Shown in pieces: positions 43,865-53,164 of a stretch of 64,000 nucleotides of DNA. Under the pieces are notes generated by a model, which had not been told where the DNA came from, ran no database searches, and saw only the letters and a program-made list of their open reading frames with translations. The first letter of the stretch is position 1, and each line of letters opens with the position of its first letter. Position numbers and translations under genes: made by a program. This DNA comes from Hyphomicrobiales bacterium (GTDB lineage: Bacteria > Pseudomonadota > Alphaproteobacteria > Rhizobiales > Rhizobiaceae). Location of the stretch: assembly GCA_900473175.1 (NCBI GenBank), contig UCKM01000008.1, positions 1-64,000 on the forward strand, read 5' to 3'.

Positions 43865-45617
43865 CTTCGTCCATCCCGCCCTGCTTTTTATTCTCGGCGC
43901 CCTGCCGATCCCCTTCTTGAAAGGGTCAATCCGCAAGGCTTATCTGCTGCTGATCCCGGCGCTGGCGATCCTCGCCGTGCTCACGATGCAGCCGGGCACC
44001 TACGGCGCGGCACAGATCATCGGGCAGGAAATCCTGATCGCGAAGGTCGACAAGCTAAGTATCGTCTTCGCTACCGTTTTCACCATTATGGCGCTGATCG
44101 GAATAGTCTACGCGTTGCACCTGACGCGCGCCGGCCAGCATGTGGCCGCATTCATCTACGTCGGCAGCGCGCTCGGCGTGGTATTTGCCGGCGATTACCT
44201 GACCCTGTTCCTATTCTGGGAAGGTATGGCGTTTGCATCTGCCTGTCTGGTCTTCGCGCAGCCCGGCGAACAGGCGATGCGCGCCGGATTCCGGTATCTC
44301 ATGGTCCATATCACCGGTGGCGTCGTTCTGCTCGGCGGCATCATTCTCCACGGGGTCGCCACCGGTTCGCTGCTCTTCGGTCCGATTGAACGGGAAATGG
44401 GCGTGGCGTCCTACCTGATCCTTGCCGGGTTCATGCTCAATGCCGCAGTGCCGCCGCTCAACGCCTGGCTGACAGACGCCTACCCAGAGGCGACCGTCAC
44501 CGGGGCGGTGTTCATGAGCGCCTTCACCACCAAGACCGCCGTCTATGTACTGGCGCGGGCGTTTCCGGGGACCGAGCTTCTGGTTTGGCTCGGCACCGTG
44601 ATGGCGCTCTACGGTGTCATCTACGCAGTGCTGGAAAACGACTGCCGGCGGCTCCTGGCCTATCACATCGTCAGCCAGGTGGGCTACATGGTGGCGGGCG
44701 TCGGCATCGGGACCGAGATGGCGGTGAATGGAGCCGCCAGCCATGCCTTCGCGCATATCCTCTACAAGTCGCTCCTGTTCATGGGTGCGGGCGCGGTGAT
44801 CCACGTTACCGGGCGGCGCAAGCTTACCGAGCTTGGCGGGCTCTACAGGACCATGCCCCTGACTGTTGCGCTCTACATGGTTGGCGCTTTCGCGATCTCG
44901 GCATTTCCGTTCTTCTCGGGCTTCGTCACCAAGTCGATGGTGGTGGCCGCCGCCGAGCAGGATCACCGCGCGCTGGTGGTGCTGGCGCTGACGATGGCGT
45001 CGTCGGGGACGTTCCTGCACACCGGGCTCAAGCTCCCGTACTACATGTTCTTCGGCACGGACCAGGGGCTGGAGGCGCGGGAACCTCCCCGCAACATGTT
45101 GGTTGCGATGGGCATGGCGGCGGTGCTCTGCATTACGATCGGGGTGTTCCCCCAGCCGCTCTACGCATTGCTGCCCTATCCAGTCCATTTTGAACCCTAC
45201 ACCGGCGTCCATGTCACCGAGAGCCTTGGCGTGCTGATGTTCACCGCCTTGGGGTTCCTGCTGTTCCTCAAGGCGCTCGACCCCGAGAACACGATCAGCA
45301 TCGACACGGACTGGTTCTACCGCAAAGGCGCGAAACACTTCATGTGGCTCGCCGAAAAGCCGCTGGCGCGCTACGAGAAGGCGGTGAGCGATGTGTCCGA
45401 GACCGCGGCACTACCCCTTCTGCATGGGGCGGCACGGGCGGGACTGTGGATCGATCTCACCGGCGTGGACGGCGTCGTGAACAGCGTCGCCCGCTCGATC
45501 CTGCGAGGCGGCGGGGCGCTGCGGCGGCTCCAGACCGGCGTCGTGACCCATTACGCGCTGGCGATGATCGTCGGTGTGATCGCGGCAACCATCGTCTTTG
45601 CCGTGGCGTGGCGGTAG
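43857..45617 (+). CDS. NuoL-like antiporter subunit with C-terminal lateral-helix region
   Basis: A 586-residue membrane protein of the NuoL/MrpD type. Charged residues: Glu in LFLFWEGMAFASACLV, Lys in SAFTTKTAVYVLAR, Lys in HILYKSLLFMGAGAV. After the 14-helix core (to about residue 450) come a helix, an amphipathic stretch (KPLARYEKAVSDVSE, GVDGVVNSVARSILR) and a last helix led by LQTGVVTHYALAMIVG, the pattern of the NuoL tail. The whole is shorter than usual NuoL. It is therefore the best candidate for the distal pump of this complex I. ATG at 43857, eight bases inside the preceding gene. Confidence 0.85.
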   Translation: MTDFVHPALLFILGALPIPFLKGSIRKAYLLLIPALAILAVLTMQPGTYGAAQIIGQEILIAKVDKLSIVFATVFTIMALIGIVYALHLTRAGQHVAAFIYVGSALGVVFAGDYLTLFLFWEGMAFASACLVFAQPGEQAMRAGFRYLMVHITGGVVLLGGIILHGVATGSLLFGPIEREMGVASYLILAGFMLNAAVPPLNAWLTDAYPEATVTGAVFMSAFTTKTAVYVLARAFPGTELLVWLGTVMALYGVIYAVLENDCRRLLAYHIVSQVGYMVAGVGIGTEMAVNGAASHAFAHILYKSLLFMGAGAVIHVTGRRKLTELGGLYRTMPLTVALYMVGAFAISAFPFFSGFVTKSMVVAAAEQDHRALVVLALTMASSGTFLHTGLKLPYYMFFGTDQGLEAREPPRNMLVAMGMAAVLCITIGVFPQPLYALLPYPVHFEPYTGVHVTESLGVLMFTALGFLLFLKALDPENTISIDTDWFYRKGAKHFMWLAEKPLARYEKAVSDVSETAALPLLHGAARAGLWIDLTGVDGVVNSVARSILRGGGALRRLQTGVVTHYALAMIVGVIAATIVFAVAWR

Positions 45618-45625
45618 GGGGGGCG

Positions 45626-47101
45626 ATGGGATTCCCGCTACTTACCCTCATCATATTCATGCCCGCCGCCGGGGCAGCGGTTCTGATGTTTCTCCGCAGC
45701 GACGATGCGGTGCGGTGGACAGCATTGAGTGTTGCCGTCCTCGACCTCGCTCTCTGCATCGCTATGGTGGCCAACTTTGACACCACTACCCACGAGATGC
45801 AGTTCACCGAGACGCACCCCTGGGTGCCCGCGCTAGGGATCACTTATGCGCTTGGCATCGACGGGATCAGCGCGCTCTTCGTGTTCCTGACGGCGCTCTT
45901 GGCCTGTATCTGCGTACTCGCCTCGTGGGTCGCGATCGACAGCAAGGTGAAGGAGTTCATGATCAGCTTGCTGGCAATGCAGGCACTAATGCTGGGGGTG
46001 TTCTGCGCCCTCGACCTGTTCCTGTTCTACGTCTGTTGGGAGGCGATGCTGATCCCGATGTACCTGATCATCGGCGTCTGGGGCGGCGACGGCCGGATCT
46101 ACGCGGCGTTCAAGTTCTTCCTCTACACGCTGGCAGGCAGCCTCCTGTTCCTGGTCGGCGTCATCGTGCTCTATTTCCATGGCGGCGAGACGTTCGACAT
46201 CCGCGCCCTGATGGCGCAGGATTTGCCGTTCCCCGTCCAGTCCTTTCTGTTCTTCTCCTTCCTGATCGCGTTCGCCGTCAAGGTGCCGATGGTCCCGGTT
46301 CATACCTGGCTGCCGGACGCTCATGTGCAGGCACCGACGGCGGGCAGCATAATCCTCGCCGGAGTGCTTCTTAAGATGGGCGCTTACGGATTTCTGCGGT
46401 TCTCGCTGCCGATGCTGCCGGAGGCGTCGGTGCATTATTCGACGCTGATGCTGGCGCTTTCGGCGCTTGCGATCGTCTATGGCGGGTTGCTTGCGCTGGC
46501 GCAGGACGACCTGAAGAAGCTGGTGGCCTATTCCAGCATCAGCCACATGGGCTTCGTGACGCTAGGGATTTTTGCGCTGAACCTCCGTGGGCTCGAGGGC
46601 GGCATCCTGCAAATGTTCAATCATGGCGTAACGACAGGCGCCTTGTTCCTGTTCGTCGGCCTGATCTACGAGCGGACACATACGCGCAGCATAGCGGATT
46701 ATGGTGGGTTGATGAAGGCGGCGCCGGTCTACACCACGTTTCTTGCCCTGTTCACCCTGTCGTCGATGGCGCTGCCGGGAACGAATTCGTTCGTGGGCGA
46801 GTTGCTAGTGCTGTCGGGCGGGTTTGCGGCCAACCTGGCCGTCGGCGCGGCCGCCGTTTTGGGCGCATTGCTGGGCGCGGCCTATCTGCTTGGCATGTAT
46901 AGGAAAGTCGCGCTTGGTCCGGCCAGCGTCGGCGCCCGGTTCAAGATACGCGACGTGAACGCCCGCGAGATCACTGCGATCCTGCCGCTGGCCGTCTTCG
47001 TGCTTTGGGTCGGGCTCTATCCGAAACCCTTTCTCAACATCATCGACGCCTCGGTGAAGCACCTGCTGGCGCAGGTGCACGGTAAGGGGAGCGGCCAATG
47101 A
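45626..47101 (+). CDS. nuoM: NADH-quinone oxidoreductase subunit M
   Basis: A 491-residue proton-pumping subunit with the NuoM hallmarks: ALGIDGISALFVFLTALL, Glu in CWEAMLIPMYLIIGVWGG, HTWLPDAHVQAPTAGSIILA, and LAQDDLKKLVAYSSISHMG. The ATG at 45626 lies after GGGGGGG, eight bases from the preceding stop. The next gene (nuoN) overlaps by four bases. Confidence 0.96.
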   Translation: MGFPLLTLIIFMPAAGAAVLMFLRSDDAVRWTALSVAVLDLALCIAMVANFDTTTHEMQFTETHPWVPALGITYALGIDGISALFVFLTALLACICVLASWVAIDSKVKEFMISLLAMQALMLGVFCALDLFLFYVCWEAMLIPMYLIIGVWGGDGRIYAAFKFFLYTLAGSLLFLVGVIVLYFHGGETFDIRALMAQDLPFPVQSFLFFSFLIAFAVKVPMVPVHTWLPDAHVQAPTAGSIILAGVLLKMGAYGFLRFSLPMLPEASVHYSTLMLALSALAIVYGGLLALAQDDLKKLVAYSSISHMGFVTLGIFALNLRGLEGGILQMFNHGVTTGALFLFVGLIYERTHTRSIADYGGLMKAAPVYTTFLALFTLSSMALPGTNSFVGELLVLSGGFAANLAVGAAAVLGALLGAAYLLGMYRKVALGPASVGARFKIRDVNAREITAILPLAVFVLWVGLYPKPFLNIIDASVKHLLAQVHGKGSGQ

Positions 47102-48537
47102 CCGCGGCCGAGCTTTTCCAGTCGATCATAGCGAGCCTGCCCGAGATCGTGGTGGTCACCGGGGCCTGCATCCTGCTGATCCTGGGACAGTTCGTGCGGA
47201 AGGGGCAGGAACATCTCCTTGTCTGGGCTTCCGTCGCGGTCGTGCTGATTGCCGCCTTGGGGACACTCGCGCTGGCGAGCGAGGTGAGGCCGGCCTACAC
47301 GGGCATGTTCATCGCCGACCGCTTCGCGGTCTTCTTCAAGTTGGTGTTCTACTTGGCCACCGTTCTGACATTCCTCCTTTCGCAAAGATATGCCGATATC
47401 GAAGGGATCGGGAGCTGCGAATACTACGTCCTGCTGCTCTTCACGCTTTCTGGAATGATGATCATGGCTTCGGCGACCGATCTCCTGTCGATCTATGTGG
47501 GCCTCGAACTGACGGTGCTCTGCACCTATGTGCTGACCGGCTTCCTGCGGCAGCAGCGGCGCTCGAACGAAGCGGCGCTGAAATACGTGATACTTGGCGC
47601 GGTTTCGACCGGAATTTTCCTTTACGGCGTTTCGCTGATCTACGGGCTCACCGGCACGACGCAACTAGATGGGATGGCGGCGGCGGTGGCAGGCAATCCG
47701 CTCGATCCCGGATTGCTGCTGGCGGTGGTCTTCATCGTCGCGGGGCTGGTCTTCAAGGTCGGCGCGGTGCCGTTCCATATGTGGCTGCCGGACGTCTATG
47801 AAGGCGCGCCGACGACGATCACCGCCTTCATGTCGGTGGGCCCCAAGGCGGCGGGGTTCGCGGTGGTCCTGCGGGTGTTCCTCAACCCGCTGGTCGCAGC
47901 CTCGGACGTTTGGATCGTCGTTGCGGTCATCGCGGTGCTGACGATGGCGCTCGGCAGTTTCGTGGCGCTGGTGCAGGATAATTTCAAGCGCCTCTTGGCC
48001 TATTCCAGCATTTCGCATGCCGGGTTCGCCCTTTTCGGCGTGGTGGCCGGCGGTGCAGACGGGATTGCCAGCGTGATGCTCTATCTGCTGATCTACTCTT
48101 TCATGAATCTCGGCATATTCGCCACGGTCATCATGATGCGGAACGGCGATTTCTCGGGCGAGGTTATCGAAGATTACGCGGGTTTCGCCAAGTTCCATCC
48201 CGGGCTGGCGCTTCTGATGCTGCTCTATCTGTTCTCTCTGGCCGGCATTCCGCCGACGGCCGGGTTCTTCGCCAAGTTCTATGTGCTGGTCGCGCTCGTC
48301 GAGCGAGGTTTCGTCATGCTGGCGGTGATCGCAGTGCTGCTGAGCGTCGTCGCCGCCTACTTTTACATCCGCATCGTCATGGTAATTTACATGCGCGAGC
48401 CGGAGAGGGCGTTCGACCCGGCGCTGACGCCCTTGGTCCGGGCCACGCTCGCCTTCACCGCCGCCGGCACTATCGGCATCGGCCTATTTCCGGCGTGGTT
48501 TCTGAGGCTTGCTCAACATTCGGTGTTTGGCGGCTAA
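47098..48537 (+). CDS. nuoN: NADH-quinone oxidoreductase subunit N
   Basis: A 479-residue membrane subunit, the third antiporter-like core protein, next to NuoK in the complex. Signatures: YVGLELTVLCTYVLTG, VPFHMWLPDVYEGAPTTITA, VALVQDNFKRLLAYSSISHAG. It overlaps nuoM by four bases. A 154-bp gap follows before nuoA, the only sizeable break in the plus-strand cluster, so nuoA-G may have a promoter of their own. Confidence 0.96.
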   Translation: MTAAELFQSIIASLPEIVVVTGACILLILGQFVRKGQEHLLVWASVAVVLIAALGTLALASEVRPAYTGMFIADRFAVFFKLVFYLATVLTFLLSQRYADIEGIGSCEYYVLLLFTLSGMMIMASATDLLSIYVGLELTVLCTYVLTGFLRQQRRSNEAALKYVILGAVSTGIFLYGVSLIYGLTGTTQLDGMAAAVAGNPLDPGLLLAVVFIVAGLVFKVGAVPFHMWLPDVYEGAPTTITAFMSVGPKAAGFAVVLRVFLNPLVAASDVWIVVAVIAVLTMALGSFVALVQDNFKRLLAYSSISHAGFALFGVVAGGADGIASVMLYLLIYSFMNLGIFATVIMMRNGDFSGEVIEDYAGFAKFHPGLALLMLLYLFSLAGIPPTAGFFAKFYVLVALVERGFVMLAVIAVLLSVVAAYFYIRIVMVIYMREPERAFDPALTPLVRATLAFTAAGTIGIGLFPAWFLRLAQHSVFGG

Positions 48538-48691
48538 TCGATTGGATTTGCAATGATCCGCCCGACGGAATAGACTGGCAGTTGAAGAAAGGATCGCCCA
48601 AGTCGCTTCCCGGGCGACCGCATTACCGGTCCATAATGGGGTCGGTCGCGGCCTTAGGAAAGCCCTCGGTGGGTGACCAGGGCGATTTGAA

Positions 48692-49057
48692 ATGACTGCA
48701 ATGGAATTCCTGCCGGTTCTTTTCATGGTCGCCGGAATTGTTCTGGTGGCGGGGGCGACGCTTTTTGTCTCCTCGTTGCTGCGCCCGTCCAATCCCTATC
48801 CCGCGAAGAACATGCCCTATGAATGCGGGATGGACCCGGCGGGCGAAGCCGCCGGAGGCCGCTTCAGAGTGCAGTTCTTCATCCTTGCGATCCTGTTGGT
48901 GGTCTTTGATGTCGAGACGATGTTCCTCTTTCCCTGGGCCGTCGTCCTGAAAGACATCGGGCTGGTCGGTTATGTCGAGATGGTCGTCTTCATGGCGCTG
49001 CTTCTTGTGGGCTTCGCCTACGCCTGGCTGAAGGGAGCGCTGGAATGGGAGACGTAA
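48692..49057 (+). CDS. nuoA: NADH-quinone oxidoreductase subunit A
   Basis: A 121-residue, three-helix subunit. [14 protein letters not shown] with the conserved Cys loop near residue 45 and [16 protein letters not shown] near 80 are diagnostic; the loop lies near the quinone channel. It overlaps nuoB by 13 bases. Confidence 0.96.
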   Translation: MTAMEFLPVLFMVAGIVLVAGATLFVSSLLRPSNPYPAKNMPYECGMDPAGEAAGGRFRVQFFILAILLVVFDVETMFLFPWAVVLKDIGLVGYVEMVVFMALLLVGFAYAWLKGALEWET

Positions 49058-49548
49058 ACAATGCGATCCGCGACAGCGTGCTGTTCACCACGGCCGACAG
49101 CGTTATTAACTGGAGCCGAAAGTCGGCGCTGTGGCCGGAGACCTTCGGTATTGCCTGCTGCGCCATCGAGATGATCGCGGCGGGTTGCGCGCGCTACGAT
49201 CTCGACCGGTTCGGCGTGGTGTTCCGGCCTTCGCCGCGCCAGTCCGACGTGATGATTATCGCCGGCACCGTGACACGGAAATTCGCTCCCGTCGTGCTCC
49301 GGCTCTATGACCAGATGCCGGAGCCGCGCTGGGTCATCGCGATGGGCACCTGCGCTATCTCGGGCGGGGTCTACAACACCTACGCCGTGGTGCAGGGGGC
49401 GGAGACCTTCGTGCCGGTGGACGTGCATGTGCCCGGTTGCCCGCCGCGGCCCGAGGCGCTCATGCATGGCTTCCTTCTGCTTCAGGAGAAGATCAAAAAA
49501 TCCCGAGCGCTTGCGGGGACTCCTCTGGACCGGGTCGCGGTGCCATGA
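49045..49548 (+). CDS. nuoB: NADH-quinone oxidoreductase subunit B
   Basis: A 167-residue peripheral subunit carrying cluster N2, the last iron-sulfur centre before quinone. Its four Cys ligands are visible in [12 protein letters not shown] (two), [10 protein letters not shown] and [11 protein letters not shown] short N-terminus follows the overlap with nuoA. nuoC overlaps by four bases. Confidence 0.96.
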   Translation: MGDVNNAIRDSVLFTTADSVINWSRKSALWPETFGIACCAIEMIAAGCARYDLDRFGVVFRPSPRQSDVMIIAGTVTRKFAPVVLRLYDQMPEPRWVIAMGTCAISGGVYNTYAVVQGAETFVPVDVHVPGCPPRPEALMHGFLLLQEKIKKSRALAGTPLDRVAVP

Positions 49549-50081
49549 GCGTGGAGACGCCCCTCAACCGCGCCCCGATTATGGAGCGTTTCGGTGAGGC
49601 AATCGACGATCTTGGCTTCGCGCATGGTGTTCATGCCTTCGCCGCGCCGCCTGAAATGATCGTCGAGCTTTGCCGGTTTCTGAAGGAACACCCGGCGCTG
49701 CGGTTCAATTTCCTGTCCGACATCTGCGGGGTCGATCATTACCCCGATGTGCCGCGCTTCGAGGCTGTGTACCACCTCTATTCGCTGCCGAACAAATGGC
49801 GCGTTCGCATCAAGTGCCGCCTCGGCGATCCTCCGCGGATCCCGTCGGTGGTGGGGGTCTGGCGGACCGCCAACTGGCATGAGCGCGAAGCCTGGGACAT
49901 GTACGGGATAAGGTTCGAGGGCCACCCCGACTTGCGTCGGATCTACATGTGGGAGGGGTTCGAGGGCTTCCCGCAGCGCAAGGACTTTCCGCTCCGGGGC
50001 TACAAGGACAAGCTGAACCCGCTGGGTGTCGAAGGCCCTCCGCCGACGCAGCCTGACCTCGCCACCAAGAACATTCCATAA
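49545..50081 (+). CDS. nuoC: NADH-quinone oxidoreductase subunit C
   Basis: A 178-residue hydrophilic connecting subunit. [14 protein letters not shown] near residue 60 and [20 protein letters not shown] near 118, then PLRGY at the end, define the family. It is separate from NuoD here (not fused as NuoCD). ATG at 49545 overlaps the nuoB stop; a 29-bp gap precedes nuoD. Confidence 0.95.
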   Translation: MSVETPLNRAPIMERFGEAIDDLGFAHGVHAFAAPPEMIVELCRFLKEHPALRFNFLSDICGVDHYPDVPRFEAVYHLYSLPNKWRVRIKCRLGDPPRIPSVVGVWRTANWHEREAWDMYGIRFEGHPDLRRIYMWEGFEGFPQRKDFPLRGYKDKLNPLGVEGPPPTQPDLATKNIP

Positions 50082-50110
50082 GGGAGGCCGCTCCACACCG
50101 GGAACTTGAG

Positions 50111-51325
50111 ATGACCGAAGTCACGGAACTTAGCAGGCCGGAAGGCGAGGCGCCCGACACCAGGGAGGTGCTTCTCAATCTCGGCCCGCAGCATCCCAGC
50201 ACGCATGGGGTGCTGCGGCTCGTCCTCGAACTTGAGGGCGAATATGTCGCGCGCGTGGATCCGCATATCGGCTACCTTCACCGCGGCACTGAAAAACTGG
50301 CCGAGAGCTTCACCTACACCCAGATTTTTCCGCTGACCGATCGGCTAGACTACCTCTGCCCGCCGTCGAACAACCTGGCCTTCGCACTGGCAGTGGAGAA
50401 GCTCCTTGGCATCAAGGCGCCGATCCGCGCGCAATATATCCGCGTGCTGATGGCCGAACTGGCGCGGATCTCCGGTCATCTCCTGATCACTGGCGCGCTG
50501 CCGCTGGACCTGGGCGCAATGACCGCGCTGCTTTACGCCATGCGCGAGCGCGAAATGATCATGGACCTGTTTGAGATGATCAGTGGCGCGCGGATGCACA
50601 CCTCCTTCTGCCGGGTCGGCGGTGTGCGCGAAGACCTGCCCGACGGTTTTTTCCCCAAAATCAGGGAGTTTTGCGACATCTTCCCGAACCGGATCCGTGA
50701 CTATGAACGGCTGGTCGAGAACAACCGGGTGTTTCTGAAGCGCACGCAGGGGATCGGCGTGATCTCCGCCGAGGACGGCATCGATCTCGGCCTGAGCGGC
50801 CCGAACCTGCGGGCTTCGGGCGTCGATTGGGACCTCCGCCGTGACGAGCCCTATGAGATCTACGACCGGCTCGACTTCAGCGTCATCACCCGCGACGAGG
50901 GCGATTGCTACGCGCGCTGGCGATGCCGGGTAGAGGAGATGCGCGAGAGCGTCCGGATCATCGAACAATGCCTCGACCAGATGCCCGAGGGGCCGTTCCA
51001 GATTGACATGCCGACGATCGCTTTCCCGGTGGACAAGGACAAGGTGCATTGCTCGATGGAGGCGCTGATCCAGCACTTCGACCTGTCGGCGTATGGCTTC
51101 AAGGTACCGAAGGGCGAGGTCTATTCGGCGATCGAGGCGCCAAAGGGCGAGCTCGGGTTTTACATTATCAGCGACGGGTCGGAAAAGCCGTTCCGCATGA
51201 AGGTGCGAGCGCCATCGTTCGTCAATCTTCAGGGATTGTTCGGGACAAGCAATGCCCACTTTCTGGCCGACATGATCGCCGTGCTGGGTAGCCTCGACCC
51301 GGTGATGGCCGAGGTGGACAAGTAG
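50111..51325 (+). CDS. nuoD: NADH-quinone oxidoreductase subunit D
   Basis: The 404-residue 49-kDa-type subunit that forms the quinone pocket with NuoB. NLGPQHPSTHGVLRLVLELE near residue 27 contains the conserved quinone-contact His; PHIGYLHRGTEKLAE and the C-terminal DMIAVLGSLDPVMAEVDK are typical. GGGAAC lies near the ATG; nuoE follows after 17 bases. Confidence 0.96.
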   Translation: MTEVTELSRPEGEAPDTREVLLNLGPQHPSTHGVLRLVLELEGEYVARVDPHIGYLHRGTEKLAESFTYTQIFPLTDRLDYLCPPSNNLAFALAVEKLLGIKAPIRAQYIRVLMAELARISGHLLITGALPLDLGAMTALLYAMREREMIMDLFEMISGARMHTSFCRVGGVREDLPDGFFPKIREFCDIFPNRIRDYERLVENNRVFLKRTQGIGVISAEDGIDLGLSGPNLRASGVDWDLRRDEPYEIYDRLDFSVITRDEGDCYARWRCRVEEMRESVRIIEQCLDQMPEGPFQIDMPTIAFPVDKDKVHCSMEALIQHFDLSAYGFKVPKGEVYSAIEAPKGELGFYIISDGSEKPFRMKVRAPSFVNLQGLFGTSNAHFLADMIAVLGSLDPVMAEVDK

Positions 51326-51342
51326 CAGGGGATTTGGACGCG

Positions 51343-51855
51343 ATGAACATGCGCGAAGAGATCGAAGCGGCGGCGGCGCGGTATCCGGACCAGCGCTCGG
51401 CGATCATGCCCGCACTTCTGATCGCGCAGAAGGAACATGGCCATCTGCCCGGCCCGGTGTTGGAAGAGGTCGCCGACATCCTCAATGTCGAGCGGATCTG
51501 GGTATACGAGCTGGCGACTTTCTACACTCTCTTCCATACCGAGCCGGTGGGGATGTTCCACCTGCAACTCTGCGACAATGTATCCTGCATGCTGCGTGGA
51601 TCCGAGGACCTGCTGAGGCATCTGGAGGCGGTGCTGGGAATCAAGAAGGGCGGCTCGACCCCGGATGGGCTGTTCACGCTTTCGACCGTCGAATGCCTCG
51701 GCGCTTGCGAGGTAGCCCCGGTGATGCAGGTCGGCGACGATTATCACGGCGACCTCGACATTGCCCGGATCAACGCGCTCCTGGACAGGCTGAGGGCGGC
51801 GGCGGGGCAAACAACCGGCGCCGATCTCACCGCCGCAACACCGCCCGGAGAGTAG
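51343..51855 (+). CDS. nuoE: NADH-quinone oxidoreductase subunit E
   Basis: A 170-residue subunit with the thioredoxin-like domain that binds the [2Fe-2S] cluster N1a: ligands in [10 protein letters not shown] near residue 80 and [11 protein letters not shown] near 120. [18 protein letters not shown] is a family hallmark. ATG at 51343 preferred over a TTG at 51334 because of the ribosome-site spacing. It precedes nuoF by four bases. Confidence 0.95.
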   Translation: MNMREEIEAAAARYPDQRSAIMPALLIAQKEHGHLPGPVLEEVADILNVERIWVYELATFYTLFHTEPVGMFHLQLCDNVSCMLRGSEDLLRHLEAVLGIKKGGSTPDGLFTLSTVECLGACEVAPVMQVGDDYHGDLDIARINALLDRLRAAAGQTTGADLTAATPPGE

Positions 51856-51859
51856 CGCC

Positions 51860-53164
51860 ATGTTCGAACCTGTCCTTCTGAGAAACGTGGGCGTACCGGA
51901 TGGCCATCTGCTCGCGACCTACAGGGCCGGCGGCGGCTACCAGGCACTGGCGAAGGCGCTTCACGAGCACACGCCCGACGAAATCATCGACCTTGTCAAG
52001 AACTCCAACCTTCGCGGTCGCGGCGGGGCCGGATTCCCGACCGGGATGAAATGGAGCTTTGTGCCGAAAAAGGCCGCCAAGCCAAAATATCTCTGCTGCA
52101 ACGCCGACGAGGGCGAACCGGGTACCTTCAAGGACCGGATCATCATGGAGCGTGACCCGCACCAGCTGGTCGAGGGGATGGCGATCAGCGCCTACGCGAT
52201 CGGGGCGGAAACCGCCTATGTCTACATCCGCGGCGAGTACACGCTGGCAATCCGGCGGCTGGAGCGGGCAATTGCCGAGGCCGAGGCGGAGGGATATCTG
52301 GGAAAACGGATTCTGGGCTCGGATTTCAGTTTTGTCGTCCACATACATTGCGGCGCCGGCGCCTATATTTGCGGCGAGGAGACAGCCATGCTCGACTCGC
52401 TCGAAGGCAAGCGTGCGCAGCCGCGCCTGAAACCGCCGTTTCCCGCGGTCGAAGGGCTCTATGCCAGCCCGACCGTGATCAACAACGTCGAGACGCTGGC
52501 CTGCGTGCCACACATCGTTATGCGGGGGCCGAACTGGTTCCGCGGCATCGGCCCGGACAAGAGTCCCGGCCCGAAGCTGTATTGCGTCAGCGGGCAGGTG
52601 CGGAAACCAGGTCTTTACGAGCTGCCGATGGGCATACCGCTGCGCGAACTGGTCGAGGACCACGCGGGCGGGCCACCACCGGGGCGCAAGATCAAGGCGG
52701 TGATCCCCGGTGGAGTATCGGCGCCGCTGATCCCGGCGCTTGGGCTGGACGTTGGGATGGACTTCGACTCGTTGGCCGCCGCCGGTTCGATGCTCGGCTC
52801 AGCCGGGGTAATCGTGATCGATGACTCGACCTGCATCGTCAAGGTCGCCACCCGAATCATCGAGTTCTTTCACCACGAGTCGTGCGGCAAGTGCACGCCG
52901 TGCCGCGAAGGGCTGAACTGGGTCGTGAAGGTATTGCGCCGGGTCGAGACCGGGCAGGGTGCGCCGGGCGACCTGGAACAACTGAAGGCCCTCTGCAACG
53001 GTATTTTCGGCAATACGTTTTGTGCTCTGGGCGATGGCGCGGCAATGGGGCTGCGGGCGGCATTGGCGCATTTCGAGGATGAATTTGTCGCCCATATCGA
53101 GGAGCAGAGGTGCCCATTCAATGAGAAGCACGCAGGAAGGGAATTGCTAGGAAGCTATGGTTAG
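51860..53164 (+). CDS. nuoF: NADH-quinone oxidoreductase subunit F
   Basis: The 434-residue NADH-oxidising subunit with FMN and cluster N3. Signatures: [15 protein letters not shown] near residue 52 (NADH/FMN), [14 protein letters not shown] near 82, [13 protein letters not shown] near 170 and the cluster ligands [11 protein letters not shown] near 345. Its stop lies eight bases inside nuoG, so the two are translationally coupled. Confidence 0.96.
   Translation: MFEPVLLRNVGVPDGHLLATYRAGGGYQALAKALHEHTPDEIIDLVKNSNLRGRGGAGFPTGMKWSFVPKKAAKPKYLCCNADEGEPGTFKDRIIMERDPHQLVEGMAISAYAIGAETAYVYIRGEYTLAIRRLERAIAEAEAEGYLGKRILGSDFSFVVHIHCGAGAYICGEETAMLDSLEGKRAQPRLKPPFPAVEGLYASPTVINNVETLACVPHIVMRGPNWFRGIGPDKSPGPKLYCVSGQVRKPGLYELPMGIPLRELVEDHAGGPPPGRKIKAVIPGGVSAPLIPALGLDVGMDFDSLAAAGSMLGSAGVIVIDDSTCIVKVATRIIEFFHHESCGKCTPCREGLNWVVKVLRRVETGQGAPGDLEQLKALCNGIFGNTFCALGDGAAMGLRAALAHFEDEFVAHIEEQRCPFNEKHAGRELLGSYG

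Noticed and set aside
44211-45338. 375-residue minus-strand open frame
   Set aside because: Antisense to the NuoL-like gene; composition (His/Arg/Glu-rich) is typical of shadows in GC-rich genes.
43857-45617. Stand-alone Mrp antiporter operon rather than complex I
   Set aside because: No mrpB, C, E, F or G genes are present and the genes overlap or abut nuo genes on both sides.
50345-51259. 304-residue minus-strand open frame
   Set aside because: Antisense to nuoD, which is certain.
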